A stretch of 64,000 nt of DNA. Source: Propionivibrio sp. Its GTDB lineage: Bacteria > Pseudomonadota > Gammaproteobacteria > Burkholderiales > Rhodocyclaceae. Position 1 is the first letter of the stretch, and each line of letters opens with the position of its first letter. The translations under genes were made by a program, and so were the position numbers. Of this stretch, positions 17,922 to 26,886 are shown one piece after another. The stretch lies in NCBI GenBank assembly GCA_016705685.1, contig JADJLB010000010.1, positions 310,001 to 374,000 on the forward strand. Reading direction: 5' to 3'. The notes under the pieces were generated by a model that saw nothing but the letters and a program-made list of their open reading frames with translations, was not told where the DNA came from and did no database searches.

Positions 17922-18571
17922 ACGCCGCCCTGGAAGTCGTCGGGCTCAATGTCGCCATCGATCACATCCCCATTCTGCGTGATGTCTCGCTGTGTGTGCC
18001 GACCGGCAAGATGGTCGGCTTGATCGGCCGCAACGGCGCCGGGAAGACAACGCTGATGCGCGCCATCATGGGTTTGATGCCACGCCACGCTACCCGTCTC
18101 GCCGCTGACGGCGAAGACCTTCTGCTCCTGCCGCCCTATGGGCTGGCCAAGCGCGGCGTGAGCTACATGCCGGAAGATCGTCGCCTGATTCCGGCCCTGA
18201 CGGTCGAGGAAAACATTCTTCTGCCTGCCTGGGCCAACGGCATCCGCCGTGCCGCCAAGCGACTGCAATGGATCTACGAACGGATGCCTGAAGTATACGA
18301 ATTTCGCGATCGACGTGCGATGCAACTCTCGGGCGGGCAGCAGAAGCTGGTCGCGCTGGCTCGCGCGCTCATGCCGGGAATCAAGCTGCTGCTGCTCGAC
18401 GAGCCCTTCGAAGGTGTGGCGCCGGTGTTGTCGCACCGACTGGCCGAGGTAATCGGTAGTCTCCGGCAGGACGGCCTGTCGGTCGTTCTCTCCGAATCCG
18501 ACGATACCCACAGTGCCCATCTGGTTGACCTGGTTTACCGCATCGAGCGCGGCGTCGTCGCCGCTGGCTGA
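17918..18571 (+). CDS. ABC transporter ATP-binding protein (LivF-like)
   Basis: A 217-residue ATPase subunit, slightly short for LivF (about 235). Walker A GRNGAGKTTLMRAIMG, signature LSGGQQKLVALARAL and Walker B LLLLDEPFEGVAP are complete. The usual switch region VEQN is replaced by LSESDDTHS, with the histidine a few residues later than normal. It probably forms a heterodimer with the LivG-like subunit, here providing the intact signature motif. It overlaps livG by 4 bp. Confidence 0.92.
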   Translation: MNAALEVVGLNVAIDHIPILRDVSLCVPTGKMVGLIGRNGAGKTTLMRAIMGLMPRHATRLAADGEDLLLLPPYGLAKRGVSYMPEDRRLIPALTVEENILLPAWANGIRRAAKRLQWIYERMPEVYEFRDRRAMQLSGGQQKLVALARALMPGIKLLLLDEPFEGVAPVLSHRLAEVIGSLRQDGLSVVLSESDDTHSAHLVDLVYRIERGVVAAG

Positions 18572-18600
18572 ACCCCTATACCCTCCTGAAAGGAATACTC

Positions 18601-19755
18601 ATGTCGCAATTCAGCTTCGAAACATCTCCCAAGATCATTTGCGAACAAGGCGGCGCCGACCGCCTGGGCGAAATCGCCAAAGGCATTGGCATTTCACACG
18701 TCTTTCTCGTGACCGACCAGGGCTTGATCAAAGCCAATCTCCTCGACGGAACCCTCGCTTCGCTGTCCGCGGCCGGTGTTCGTGTAACGGTTTTTTCCGA
18801 CGTGCTCGCCGACCCGCCCGAGCTCAGCGTTCAAGCCGCAGTCGACAACGCACGCGCGGCCGGCGTTGACGGCGTCGTCGGCTTCGGCGGCGGCAGTTCG
18901 CTCGACACCGCCAAACTGGTGTCCCTTCTCGTGCGAACGCCCCAGGCGCTTCCGGAAATCTACGGCATCGGCCTGGCCCGCGGCCCACGCCTGCCACTGA
19001 TTCAGGTGCCGACCACGGCCGGCACCGGTTCCGAAGTCACACCCATTTCAATACTCACGACGCCCAGCCACGAAAAAAAGGGGGTTGTCTCACCGCTGCT
19101 TTACCCGGACGTAGCGCTGCTCGACAGTCGCCTCACACTGGGACTACCGCCGAGCATCACCGCGATGACCGGGGTAGATGCCATGGTCCATGCCATTGAA
19201 GCCTATACCACCCGGCTGAAGAAGAACCCTCTCTCCGATGCGCTGGCGATCAAGGCCCTGCAACTGCTTTATGCCAACATTTTTGAAGCAGTATCCAACG
19301 GGCAGAACGCGACCGTCCGCGAGAATATGCTATTGGGTTCGCTCTTTGCCGGCATGGCCTTTGCCAATGCGCCTGTTGGCGCAGTCCACGCCTTAGCCTA
19401 CCCCCTTGGCGGCCACTATCACCTGCCCCATGGTCTGACCAACTCTCTGGTCCTCGTGCCGGTGCTGGAGTTTAATCTTCCACAGACCGAGGCGCTCTAT
19501 GCCGAACTGGGTCGCGCCGTCCTGCCGGAACTGGCTGGCGCCGGCAACAAAGCGGCAGCGAGTGCCTTTGTCGCCGCTATTCGTGAGCGCGTGGCCGTCA
19601 TGCCGTACGCCCAGACCCTGCGCGACTGCAACGTCAAGCAGGACGACCTGCCGATGCTGGCACGCGACGCCATGAACGTCCAGCGTCTGCTGGTTAACAA
19701 CCCGCGCGATGTCACCTACGAAGACGCCTTGGCGATATACCAAGCGGCCTACTGA
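18601..19755 (+). CDS. Iron-containing (group III) alcohol dehydrogenase
   Basis: A 384-residue Fe-dependent NAD(P)-linked alcohol dehydrogenase. Cofactor-binding GGGSSLDTAK is at about residues 97-106, and the metal ligands lie in GVDAMVHAIEAY and in AVHALAYPLGGHYHLPHG. Members oxidise primary alcohols, diols or hydroxy acids such as 4-hydroxybutyrate. It starts 29 bp after the livF stop behind AAAGGA, so it belongs to the sigma-54 transcript. The neighbouring GabD-type enzyme makes a hydroxy-acid to semialdehyde step attractive, but the substrate is inferred. Confidence 0.9.
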   Translation: MSQFSFETSPKIICEQGGADRLGEIAKGIGISHVFLVTDQGLIKANLLDGTLASLSAAGVRVTVFSDVLADPPELSVQAAVDNARAAGVDGVVGFGGGSSLDTAKLVSLLVRTPQALPEIYGIGLARGPRLPLIQVPTTAGTGSEVTPISILTTPSHEKKGVVSPLLYPDVALLDSRLTLGLPPSITAMTGVDAMVHAIEAYTTRLKKNPLSDALAIKALQLLYANIFEAVSNGQNATVRENMLLGSLFAGMAFANAPVGAVHALAYPLGGHYHLPHGLTNSLVLVPVLEFNLPQTEALYAELGRAVLPELAGAGNKAAASAFVAAIRERVAVMPYAQTLRDCNVKQDDLPMLARDAMNVQRLLVNNPRDVTYEDALAIYQAAY

Positions 19756-19903
19756 GCATCGCGGTTTTTGCACGAAGCGTTTTCATCCCTATGATTATTG
19801 GATAGCAAACAAGACTCGAGTCGACAGCGCGCTGATGATTCGAGGAAGTCAAAGCGGCCGAGAAATGGCCTGCACGATATCAACTTTCACCAGGAGTAAT
19901 CTC

Positions 19904-21364
19904 ATGATGCAACTGAAAGACCCCTCACTGCTGAGGCAGCAGGCCTATCTGAACGGTCAGTGGTGCAACGCGGACAACGGTGAGACCTGTAGCGTCACCA
20001 ATCCGGCCACCGGTGAAACAATTGGCACCGTGCCGAAAATGGGCGCAGAAGAGACCCGTCGCGCCATTGCGGCGGCCGATAGCGCCTGGCCCGAATGGCG
20101 CGCAAAAACCGGCAAGGAGCGTAGCGCAATACTGCGCAAATGGAACGATTTGATGCTGGCCAATGCCGATGATCTGGCGATGATCATGACGGTTGAACAA
20201 GGCAAACCGCTGGCCGAAGCCAAGGGTGAAATTGCCTACGCCGCCTCGTTTATCGAGTGGTTTGCCGAAGAGGCCAAGCGTGTCAATGGCGACACCTTGC
20301 AATCGCCATGGGCGGACCGCCGTATCGTTGTCATCAAACAGCCCATCGGCGTATGCGCGGCCATAACACCGTGGAATTTCCCGGCAGCGATGATTACCCG
20401 CAAGGTGGGTCCGGCACTGGCTGCTGGTTGCCCCATGGTATTCAAGCCGGCGTTAGCGACGCCCTACTCCGGGCTGGCGCTGGCGGTTCTGGCCGAGCGT
20501 GCCGGCGTACCGGCCGGAATATTCAGCGTGTTGACCGGATCGTCGAGTGCCATTGGTGGCGAGATGACCGCCAACCCCACGGTGCGCAAGCTCACGTTCA
20601 CCGGCTCGACCGAGGTGGGACGTACGCTGATGCAGCAATGCGCCTCGACGATCAAGAAGCTTTCGCTTGAACTTGGCGGCAATGCGCCGTTCATCGTGTT
20701 TGATGATGCCGACCTCGACGCGGCGGTTGAGGGAGCAATTATTTCGAAATACCGCAACGCAGGCCAGACTTGCGTTTGCGCCAATCGTTTATACGTTCAG
20801 GATGGCGTATACGATCTCTTTGCAAAAAAGCTGGTGGCCGCCGTCGAAAAACTCAAGGTTGGCAATGGCATCGAGCCCGGCGTGACCCAAGGGCCGTTGA
20901 TTGACGGCGCGGCAATCCAGAAAGTGGAACAGCACGTCGCCGACGCTATCGCCAAAGGTGGGCGGCTTTTGACGGGTGGCAAGCGCCACGCGCTCGGGTA
21001 CAGCTTCTTCGAACCGACGGTGATTGCCGACGCCAACACCGATATGCTGGTGGCACGTGAAGAAACCTTTGGGCCTCTGGCTCCGCTGTTCCGCTTCAAG
21101 ACCGACGCCGAAGTGATCGAATTGGCCAACGACACTGAATTCGGTCTGGCCAGTTATTTCTATTCACGCGACATCGGCCGTATTTGGCGAGTCGCGGAAG
21201 GTCTGGAGAGCGGGATGGTCGGCATCAATACCGGCCTGATTTCGAATGAGGTCGCACCCTTTGGTGGTGTCAAGCAATCCGGGCTTGGGCGGGAAGGCTC
21301 GAAATACGGGATGGACGATTATCTGGTGATCAAATATCTTTGCATGGGCGGTCTGGATAAATGA
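19904..21364 (+). CDS. gabD: NAD(P)-dependent aldehyde dehydrogenase, succinate-semialdehyde dehydrogenase type
   Basis: A 486-residue aldehyde dehydrogenase close to E. coli GabD along its whole length: it begins QLKDPSLLRQQAYLNGQW, contains EGQGKPLAEAKGEI-like text as VEQGKPLAEAKGEIAYAA, ITPWNFPAAMITRK, FTGSTEVGR, the general-base region LELGGNAPF and the nucleophile Cys290 in NAGQTCVCANRLY. It oxidises succinate semialdehyde to succinate. ATG 19904 follows CAGGAG; an adjacent ATG at 19907 is equally possible. The 148-bp spacer after the alcohol dehydrogenase holds no clear promoter. Confidence 0.9.
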   Translation: MMQLKDPSLLRQQAYLNGQWCNADNGETCSVTNPATGETIGTVPKMGAEETRRAIAAADSAWPEWRAKTGKERSAILRKWNDLMLANADDLAMIMTVEQGKPLAEAKGEIAYAASFIEWFAEEAKRVNGDTLQSPWADRRIVVIKQPIGVCAAITPWNFPAAMITRKVGPALAAGCPMVFKPALATPYSGLALAVLAERAGVPAGIFSVLTGSSSAIGGEMTANPTVRKLTFTGSTEVGRTLMQQCASTIKKLSLELGGNAPFIVFDDADLDAAVEGAIISKYRNAGQTCVCANRLYVQDGVYDLFAKKLVAAVEKLKVGNGIEPGVTQGPLIDGAAIQKVEQHVADAIAKGGRLLTGGKRHALGYSFFEPTVIADANTDMLVAREETFGPLAPLFRFKTDAEVIELANDTEFGLASYFYSRDIGRIWRVAEGLESGMVGINTGLISNEVAPFGGVKQSGLGREGSKYGMDDYLVIKYLCMGGLDK

Positions 21365-21449
21365 TTTGCACCCACGATGGCCTGAAACTCTCATCACGGA
21401 TCGATAAATCCTTACGGAACAGTTAGCGCTTCGTTGTCGCCGATGGATA

Positions 21450-21482
21450 CTTTCCGAGGGCTATCACCAAGGCCTCGGAAAG
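21450..21482. other. Perfect 10-bp stem-loop between convergent gabD and finR-like genes
   Basis: CTTTCCGAGG (21450-21459) pairs with CCTCGGAAAG (21473-21482) around a 13-base loop. It lies between two convergent genes, where a bidirectional terminator is expected, but neither side has a T-run. It could be a Rho-assisted end or an mRNA 3' protector. The rest of 21365-21562 shows nothing recognisable. Confidence 0.45.
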
Positions 21483-21562
21483 GGTTGGCCTTCATGCATA
21501 GACCCTTCGATGCCTGATTTGAAGAGATGTACGAGGAACACTGTTCAGATCGATTGTCTTGA

Positions 21563-22489
21563 TTACGGAATCACCGGCCAATCGATTTCGTCGCTACGCC
21601 TGATGCCGGCAGTCATGCCACGACACAGGGCGATGAACTCCTGCATGCCGGCCGTTTGAAATTTCCGCTTATGCCAGAGAAATTGAAAATAGCGCAACAG
21701 ATCGAGTTCGGGCGTTTCAATGGCCACCAGGCTGCCGCGTCGGAACGCCTCGCGCAGGGCCAGCCTTGAGATGCAGCCAATGCCGAGGCCAAACTCCACG
21801 GCGCGCTTGATCGCTTCGGTGTGCTCCAGTTCCAGACGTACTTTCAGCTCGGAATGATGATGGCGTAGTGCCTGATCCAGCGTTTCGCGCGTTCCCGAAC
21901 CCGGTTCCCGGACGATCCAGTGCTCCTCGGCCAGTTCGGCCAGCGATGCCTTGCCCTGTCTCGCCAGTCGATGTGTCGGCGCGCAAAATACCACCAGTTC
22001 GTCTTCTACCCAGGGAACGACCACCAGTTCAGGATGCCGGCAGTTGCCTTCGATCAGGCCGAGGTCCAGTTCGTAACGCGCGACCTGATCGATGATCGTC
22101 GCCGTATTGTGCACCTGCAACTGCGCGGCGCTCTCGGGGTGGCGTTTGAGATAGTCGGCAACAATCAGCGTCGCCAGATAGTTGCCGATGGTCAGTGTGG
22201 CGCCGATCCGAAGTTTGCCGTAGCCGGACCGCCCTTCCAACACGGCCTCGATCGCCGTAGCACGCTCGATGAACTCGACGGCCTGAGGCAAGAGGGATTG
22301 CCCGAGTTCGTTGAGACGCAAAGCTTTGCCGACCCGGTCAAAAAGCTGTGTTTCGTAGAGTCGCTCAAGCTCGCCGAGCGATGTGCTGGTGGCCGACTGC
22401 GATAGCGATAACTCTTTAGCGGCCAGCGAGACGCTTTCCTGACGTGCAACCGCAACGAAGACCGCGATCTGGCGCAATGAAAATCTCAT
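21563..22489 (-). CDS. LysR-type regulator, FinR-like
   Basis: A 308-residue LysR family regulator: N-terminal winged helix (RFSLRQIAVFVAVARQESVS, then LSLSQSATSTSLGELE) and a C-terminal effector domain. It is divergent from fpr across 98 bp. The pseudomonad FinR, which induces ferredoxin-NADP reductase under superoxide and sulphite-related stress, has the same arrangement and a similar N terminus (from memory of that family). Regulation of fpr is therefore inferred from position and resemblance. Confidence 0.88.
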   Translation of the reverse strand: MRFSLRQIAVFVAVARQESVSLAAKELSLSQSATSTSLGELERLYETQLFDRVGKALRLNELGQSLLPQAVEFIERATAIEAVLEGRSGYGKLRIGATLTIGNYLATLIVADYLKRHPESAAQLQVHNTATIIDQVARYELDLGLIEGNCRHPELVVVPWVEDELVVFCAPTHRLARQGKASLAELAEEHWIVREPGSGTRETLDQALRHHHSELKVRLELEHTEAIKRAVEFGLGIGCISRLALREAFRRGSLVAIETPELDLLRYFQFLWHKRKFQTAGMQEFIALCRGMTAGIRRSDEIDWPVIP

Positions 22490-22508
22490 ATCTATTCCTT
22501 AGATACTT

Positions 22509-22522
22509 GTTATCCAAATAAC
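22509..22522. promoter_or_regulatory. Candidate LysR (FinR-like) operator
   Basis: A perfect inverted repeat GTTAT-CCAA-ATAAC sits in the 98-bp divergent region between finR-like and fpr, 20 bp upstream of the regulator's ATG. It has the T-N-A symmetry favoured by LysR regulators. A second AT-rich dyad, AGATATCT (22531-22538 region), lies closer to fpr. Binding is inferred. Confidence 0.5.
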
Positions 22523-22587
22523 CTGTTTTACAGATATCTTATCGTGAACTACCATTCAGCTCATACCAACCGTCGAGAATCCAAGTC

Positions 22588-23364
22588 ATGAGCAACCTTT
22601 CCTCCGAGCGCGTCCTGTCCGTCCACCACTGGAATGACAGTCTGTTCAGCTTTCGCACCACGCGCGATTCCGGTCTGCGCTTCATCAATGGGCAGTTTGT
22701 GATGCTGGGCCTTGAGCAGGAAGGACGCCCGCTGACGCGTGCCTACAGCATCGCCAGCGCCAACCACGATGAGTATCTGGAATTCTTCAGCATCAAGGTC
22801 GCCCATGGTCCGCTGACCTCGAAGCTGCAGCATTTATCGGTAGGCGATGCCGTCGTCGTCAGCCGCAAACCCACGGGAACGCTGGTCCTGCGCGACCTGA
22901 AGCCGGGAAAGAATCTCTACCTGCTGGCTACCGGCACCGGCCTGGCGCCCTTTCTCAGCCTGATTCAGGACCCGGAAAGCTATGAGCGCTTCGAAAAGGT
23001 TGTGCTGGTCCATGGCGTTCGAACGGTGAGCGAGCTCGCCTATCGCGACTTCATCACCGAAGCACTGCCGAAGCACGAATTCTTCGCCGATCTTGTCCGT
23101 GACAAACTGATCTATTACCCCACGGTCACTCGCGAACCCTTTCAGAATCAGGGTCGGATCACCCATCTGATCGAAAGCGGCAAATTGTTTGCCGACATTG
23201 GCCTGACGCCTCTTGATCCGGAATACGACCGGGTCATGATCTGCGGCAGCCCGGCCATGATCAAGGATAGCTGCACGCTGCTCAACGAGCGCGGGTTCAA
23301 AATGTCGCCGCACATTGGCGCCACGGGTGACTATGTCATCGAGCGCGCCTTCGTCGAGAAATAG
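22588..23364 (+). CDS. fpr: Ferredoxin-NADP(+) reductase
   Basis: A 258-residue flavoprotein that exchanges electrons between NADPH and ferredoxin or flavodoxin. FAD is bound by RAYSIASA, NADP by ATGTGLAPFLSL and VMICGSPAMIKD, and the C terminus GDYVIERAFVEK is characteristic of bacterial subclass I FPRs. Full length and intact. It is divergent from the FinR-like regulator, supporting oxidative-stress control. Confidence 0.95.
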   Translation: MSNLSSERVLSVHHWNDSLFSFRTTRDSGLRFINGQFVMLGLEQEGRPLTRAYSIASANHDEYLEFFSIKVAHGPLTSKLQHLSVGDAVVVSRKPTGTLVLRDLKPGKNLYLLATGTGLAPFLSLIQDPESYERFEKVVLVHGVRTVSELAYRDFITEALPKHEFFADLVRDKLIYYPTVTREPFQNQGRITHLIESGKLFADIGLTPLDPEYDRVMICGSPAMIKDSCTLLNERGFKMSPHIGATGDYVIERAFVEK

Positions 23365-23451
23365 GGCACTTACCCGGCGCAACGAGTCAAGCATGAACTG
23401 AAGGAGCCACCCCGGCGTACAATGACGGCATTACTGCGTCCGGAGTACACC

Positions 23452-24015
23452 ATGAGCAGCAGCAATGTCTCTCTCGTCTTGACCGCCATCGGCGATGATC
23501 GTCCGGGTCTGGTCGAACAGCTTGCCACCGCCATCAGCCAGCACCAGGGTAACTGGCTGGAGTCGTCGATGTCGCACCTGTCGGGCAAATTTGCCGGCAT
23601 CGTTCGTGTCAGCGTTCCCGCTGGCCAACTCGATTCGCTCAAATCGTCACTTGCCGGGCTGCCGGGCCTGCGCGTCACTTCTGAAGAGTGCGCCGCCGAC
23701 ACGCTCCCGCAGTCGTCCGCTGCCACTGAAACCGCTTCGCCTGATCGTCGACTGACGTTTTCTCTGGTCGGCCATGATCGCATCGGTATCGTCCGCGAAG
23801 TGTCGCAGGTCTTCGCCCGTCACGCCGTCAACGTCGAAATGCTCAGCACCCATACCGCCAGTGCGCCGATGTCAGCCGCCATTCTTTTTCATGCCACGGC
23901 CGAGCTGACCGGCTCGACAACGCTGGATGTCGGCGCATTGACCCGCGATCTGGAAGACATCTCGAATGACCTGATGGTCGATATCACCCTCGACGAAGCC
24001 ATCCCCGCGCGTTGA
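23452..24015 (+). CDS. Double-ACT-domain protein, glycine cleavage repressor GcvR-like
   Basis: A 187-residue protein with two ACT domains (about residues 6-75 and 98-180), each opening with the DRPG-type turn: AIGDDRPGLVEQLA and VGHDRIGIVREVSQ. This is the GcvR family; in enterobacteria GcvR binds GcvA and glycine to repress gcvTHP. Here gcv has a riboswitch and no GcvA is visible, so the partner is uncertain. ATG 23452 has CGGAG about 10 bases upstream; ATG 23422 is an in-frame alternative. Confidence 0.82.
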   Translation: MSSSNVSLVLTAIGDDRPGLVEQLATAISQHQGNWLESSMSHLSGKFAGIVRVSVPAGQLDSLKSSLAGLPGLRVTSEECAADTLPQSSAATETASPDRRLTFSLVGHDRIGIVREVSQVFARHAVNVEMLSTHTASAPMSAAILFHATAELTGSTTLDVGALTRDLEDISNDLMVDITLDEAIPAR

Positions 24016-24074
24016 AAAACTGACCGCGGGCGGTCTTTTCGCCGGTTTCCTAAATTCTCACAAAGAATCGCACC

Positions 24075-25739
24075 ATGGCTCAATACGTATTCACGATGAA
24101 CCGCGTGGGCAAGATCGTTCCGCCCAAGCGCCAGATCATCAAGGACATCTCGCTCTCCTTTTTCCCCGGCGCCAAGATCGGCCTGCTCGGCCTGAACGGT
24201 TCGGGAAAATCGACCGTGCTGCGCATCATGGCCGGCGTCGACAAGGACATCATCGGCGAAGCAACGCCGATGCCCGGCCTGCATATCGGCTTCCTGCCGC
24301 AGGAACCCCAGCTCGACCCGGAAAAAACCGTGCGCCAGGAGGTCGAGTCGGGCATGGGCGAAGTGATGCAGGCGCAAGAAAAGCTCGAAGCCGTCTATGC
24401 CGCCTATGCGGAAGAGGATGCCGACTTCGATAAACTGGCCGAAGAGCAGGCCCGGCTTGAAGCGGTTCTCGCCGCCGCCGGCTCCGACCTGGCCAGCCAG
24501 CTCGAACTGGCGGCTGACGCCTTGCGCCTGCCCCCCTGGGATGCCGTGGTGGCGAACCTCTCGGGCGGCGAGAAGCGCCGCGTCGCGCTTTGCAAGCTAC
24601 TGCTTTCCAGGCCCGATATGCTGTTGCTTGACGAGCCGACCAATCACCTCGACGCCGAATCGGTCGAGTGGCTGGAGCAGTTCCTGGTGCGCTTCCCCGG
24701 TACGGTCGTCGCCGTTACCCACGACCGCTACTTTCTCGACAACGCGGCCGAGTGGATTCTTGAACTCGACCGCGGCGAAGGCATCCCCTGGAAAGGCAAC
24801 TATTCAAGCTGGCTGGAACAGAAAGAAGCCCGTCTGGCAACCGAATCCAAGCAGGAATCGGGGCGCATCAAGACCATGAAGCAGGAATTGGAATGGGTGC
24901 GGCAGAACCCCAAGGCACGGCAAGCCAAGAGCAAGGCGCGTCTGTCCCGCTTTGAGGAATTGTCCAGCGTTGACTATCAGAAGCGCAACGAAACGCAGGA
25001 AATTTTCATCCCGGTCGGCGAACGTCTGGGCAGCAAGGTCATCGAGTTCCGCAACGTCAGCAAGGCCTTTGGCGACCGTCTCTTGATCGACAAGCTTTCG
25101 TTCAACGTCCCACCCGGCGCCATCGTCGGCATCATTGGCCCGAACGGTGCCGGCAAATCGACGCTGTTCCGCATGCTGACCGGCCAGGAAAAGCCGGATT
25201 CGGGTGAAGTGGAAATTGGCACGACCGTCAAACTTGCCTACGTCGACCAAAGCCGTGACTGTCTTGACGGAACCAAGACCGTATACGATGAAATCTCCGG
25301 CGGATCGGACACTCTCACCGTCGGCAAGTATGAAACACCGTCACGCGCCTATATCGGCCGGTTCAATTTCAAAGGTTCGGATCAGCAGAAATTCGTCAGC
25401 CAGCTCTCGGGGGGCGAACGCGGCCGGCTACATATGGCCAAGACGCTAATCGCCGGCGGCAACGTACTGCTGCTCGACGAACCGTCCAACGATCTGGACG
25501 TCGAAACTTTGCGCGCTCTGGAAGACGCACTGCTTGAATTTGGCGGCAGCGTCATGGTCATTTCCCATGACCGCTGGTTCCTGGACCGCATCTGCACGCA
25601 CATCCTGGCCTGCGAGGGTGAATCGCAATGGAGTTTCTTCAGCGGAAACTACCATGAGTACGAAGAGGACAAAGTGCGCCGACTGGGTGAAGAAGGCGCA
25701 AAACCGAAGCGGATTCGCTACAAGCCCGTCACTCGATAA
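24075..25739 (+). CDS. ettA: Energy-dependent translational throttle protein EttA (ABC-F)
   Basis: A 554-residue ABC-F ATPase with no membrane domain, acting at the ribosomal E site to gate entry into elongation by ATP/ADP level. First domain: Walker A GLNGSGKST, signature LSGGEKRRVALCKLL, Walker B MLLLDEPTNHLD. Second domain: GPNGAGKST, LSGGERGRLHMAKTL, VLLLDEPSNDLD. The EttA-specific start AQYVFTMNRVGKIVPPKR and the basic inter-domain linker are present. A hairpin terminator follows. Confidence 0.95.
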   Translation: MAQYVFTMNRVGKIVPPKRQIIKDISLSFFPGAKIGLLGLNGSGKSTVLRIMAGVDKDIIGEATPMPGLHIGFLPQEPQLDPEKTVRQEVESGMGEVMQAQEKLEAVYAAYAEEDADFDKLAEEQARLEAVLAAAGSDLASQLELAADALRLPPWDAVVANLSGGEKRRVALCKLLLSRPDMLLLDEPTNHLDAESVEWLEQFLVRFPGTVVAVTHDRYFLDNAAEWILELDRGEGIPWKGNYSSWLEQKEARLATESKQESGRIKTMKQELEWVRQNPKARQAKSKARLSRFEELSSVDYQKRNETQEIFIPVGERLGSKVIEFRNVSKAFGDRLLIDKLSFNVPPGAIVGIIGPNGAGKSTLFRMLTGQEKPDSGEVEIGTTVKLAYVDQSRDCLDGTKTVYDEISGGSDTLTVGKYETPSRAYIGRFNFKGSDQQKFVSQLSGGERGRLHMAKTLIAGGNVLLLDEPSNDLDVETLRALEDALLEFGGSVMVISHDRWFLDRICTHILACEGESQWSFFSGNYHEYEEDKVRRLGEEGAKPKRIRYKPVTR

Positions 25740-25761
25740 GCAGGCTTCGCGACCCATGAAA

Positions 25762-25785
25762 AAGGCCCGCAGTCTGGCGGGCCTT
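25762..25785. terminator. Terminator hairpin between convergent ettA and the small leftward gene
   Basis: AAGGCCCGC (25762-25770) and GCGGGCCTT (25777-25785) form a perfect 9-bp stem with a 6-base loop. On the minus strand the stem is followed by a run of T, so it is a good intrinsic terminator for the leftward 94-residue gene. On the plus strand the T-tract is short, so ettA termination there is weaker. Confidence 0.75.
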
Positions 25786-25821
25786 CAGGTGGCGTGCGCA
25801 TCGGGCGCGCCTTGCAGGAAA

Positions 25822-26106
25822 TCAGTGTTCCGAGCGGAGGCTGGCGGCAAAGGCGGCTTCCATGCTTTCCGGAAACTGAAACTGGGTAAATGCGCGATGG
25901 ATCTTGGCTTCGTTCTGGCCCGCGCTATGATCCTGGAAGCGGATACCCAGCGTGCGACCGTTGGACGCCAGGGTGGCGAAGGCAAAACGCCAGCGCTGAG
26001 CTTCGGCAAGACGTTCGCGAAGTTCGCGTTCATTGCTGATCGCCACGCCAGCCTGCTTCAAGGAATCAAGAAACTCGTCAAAGGATTCGGTACTCAGACT
26101 GCCCAT
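25822..26106 (-). CDS. Small hypothetical protein, 94 residues
   Basis: An intact small gene of unknown function. Support comes from GGAG seven bases before the ATG (complement of 26104-26106) and from a terminator shortly after its stop. The frame extends to 26142, but the internal start MGSLSTESFDEFLDSLKQAG fits the ribosome site. The predicted protein has an amphipathic helical N-terminal half with many Glu and Arg, then a stretch RTLGIRFQDHSAGQNEAKIH, and no signal peptide or membrane segment. I recognise no family. Confidence 0.6.
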   Translation of the reverse strand: MGSLSTESFDEFLDSLKQAGVAISNERELRERLAEAQRWRFAFATLASNGRTLGIRFQDHSAGQNEAKIHRAFTQFQFPESMEAAFAASLRSEH

Positions 26107-26321
26107 GTTCAAACTCCGTTGGTTTCGGTGAATGGCCACCATGAGCCGAGTAACGCGCCTTCACGAAAGCGGTTGACACAAGTTTTCAGGGAGTTGCAAA
26201 CCTTGATCCTGTAAACTGCGATGGATCGCTCGTGGGCGCCTGGCAGGATGCCTCACTACCGAAAAGCTCGGGGGTCGTCCAGTCACCCGGCCCTATTCGG
26301 AAAACAGCCAGGCAGGAGAAA

Positions 26322-26828
26322 TCAGGCGGTGCCCTGAACACAGTTGCGACTTTCGGCAAGGGTCTGGCAATAGGCCATATCGCTGCTCATGACATGACCT
26401 ATGGAAAACCCAAGGATGAACTGCATGACCGACCACCCTGGGGCCAGTAACGACCCCCCTTGCGACCTCTGGCCATCCTTCATGGAATGGAAACGCTCTT
26501 GCAGGGCATTGATTTCATTGATCATGATGTGGTGCTCCGCCACATGTTCCTGCAGGCCGTCGTAGCCTATCTCGGCAAGCATTCGTTCTTCATAGGAAAA
26601 GTGAGCCTTGAGCAGAATCGCCAGTTTGTCTACGGCTTTGCGTAGCACCTCATTGTTCCCGCCACTTCGCCAATCTTCGTAAACCCGGCTCCCCAGATCG
26701 AAGATGGCCTTGTGTTGGGCATCGATTCCGGGATGGTCAACCGAAAGGTGATCCCCCCATTGGATAAGCTTGTTTACCGAAAGATGCTGTAATTGAATCC
26801 GGCCAAAAAACGAATTGTCGATGCCCAT
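26322..26828 (-). CDS. Bacteriohemerythrin (single-domain, oxygen-binding)
   Basis: A 168-residue soluble hemerythrin with a non-haem di-iron site that binds O2 reversibly. The ligand pattern is visible in order: HPGIDAQHK, KAHFSYEERML, LQEHVAEHH, and a final GHVMSSDMAY. An AGGAGGT Shine-Dalgarno lies 5 bp before the ATG. It is downstream of fliW in the same direction with a 58-bp gap. The usual tryptophan in the last helix is replaced (FILGFSIGH). A role in O2 delivery or sensing linked to motility is inferred from the neighbour only. Confidence 0.9.
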   Translation of the reverse strand: MGIDNSFFGRIQLQHLSVNKLIQWGDHLSVDHPGIDAQHKAIFDLGSRVYEDWRSGGNNEVLRKAVDKLAILLKAHFSYEERMLAEIGYDGLQEHVAEHHIMINEINALQERFHSMKDGQRSQGGSLLAPGWSVMQFILGFSIGHVMSSDMAYCQTLAESRNCVQGTA

Positions 26829-26886
26829 ATCGACCTCCTGACAAAATCTGGAACAGATCGGCGCTGCCGCGCAGGCTATCCGCTGC

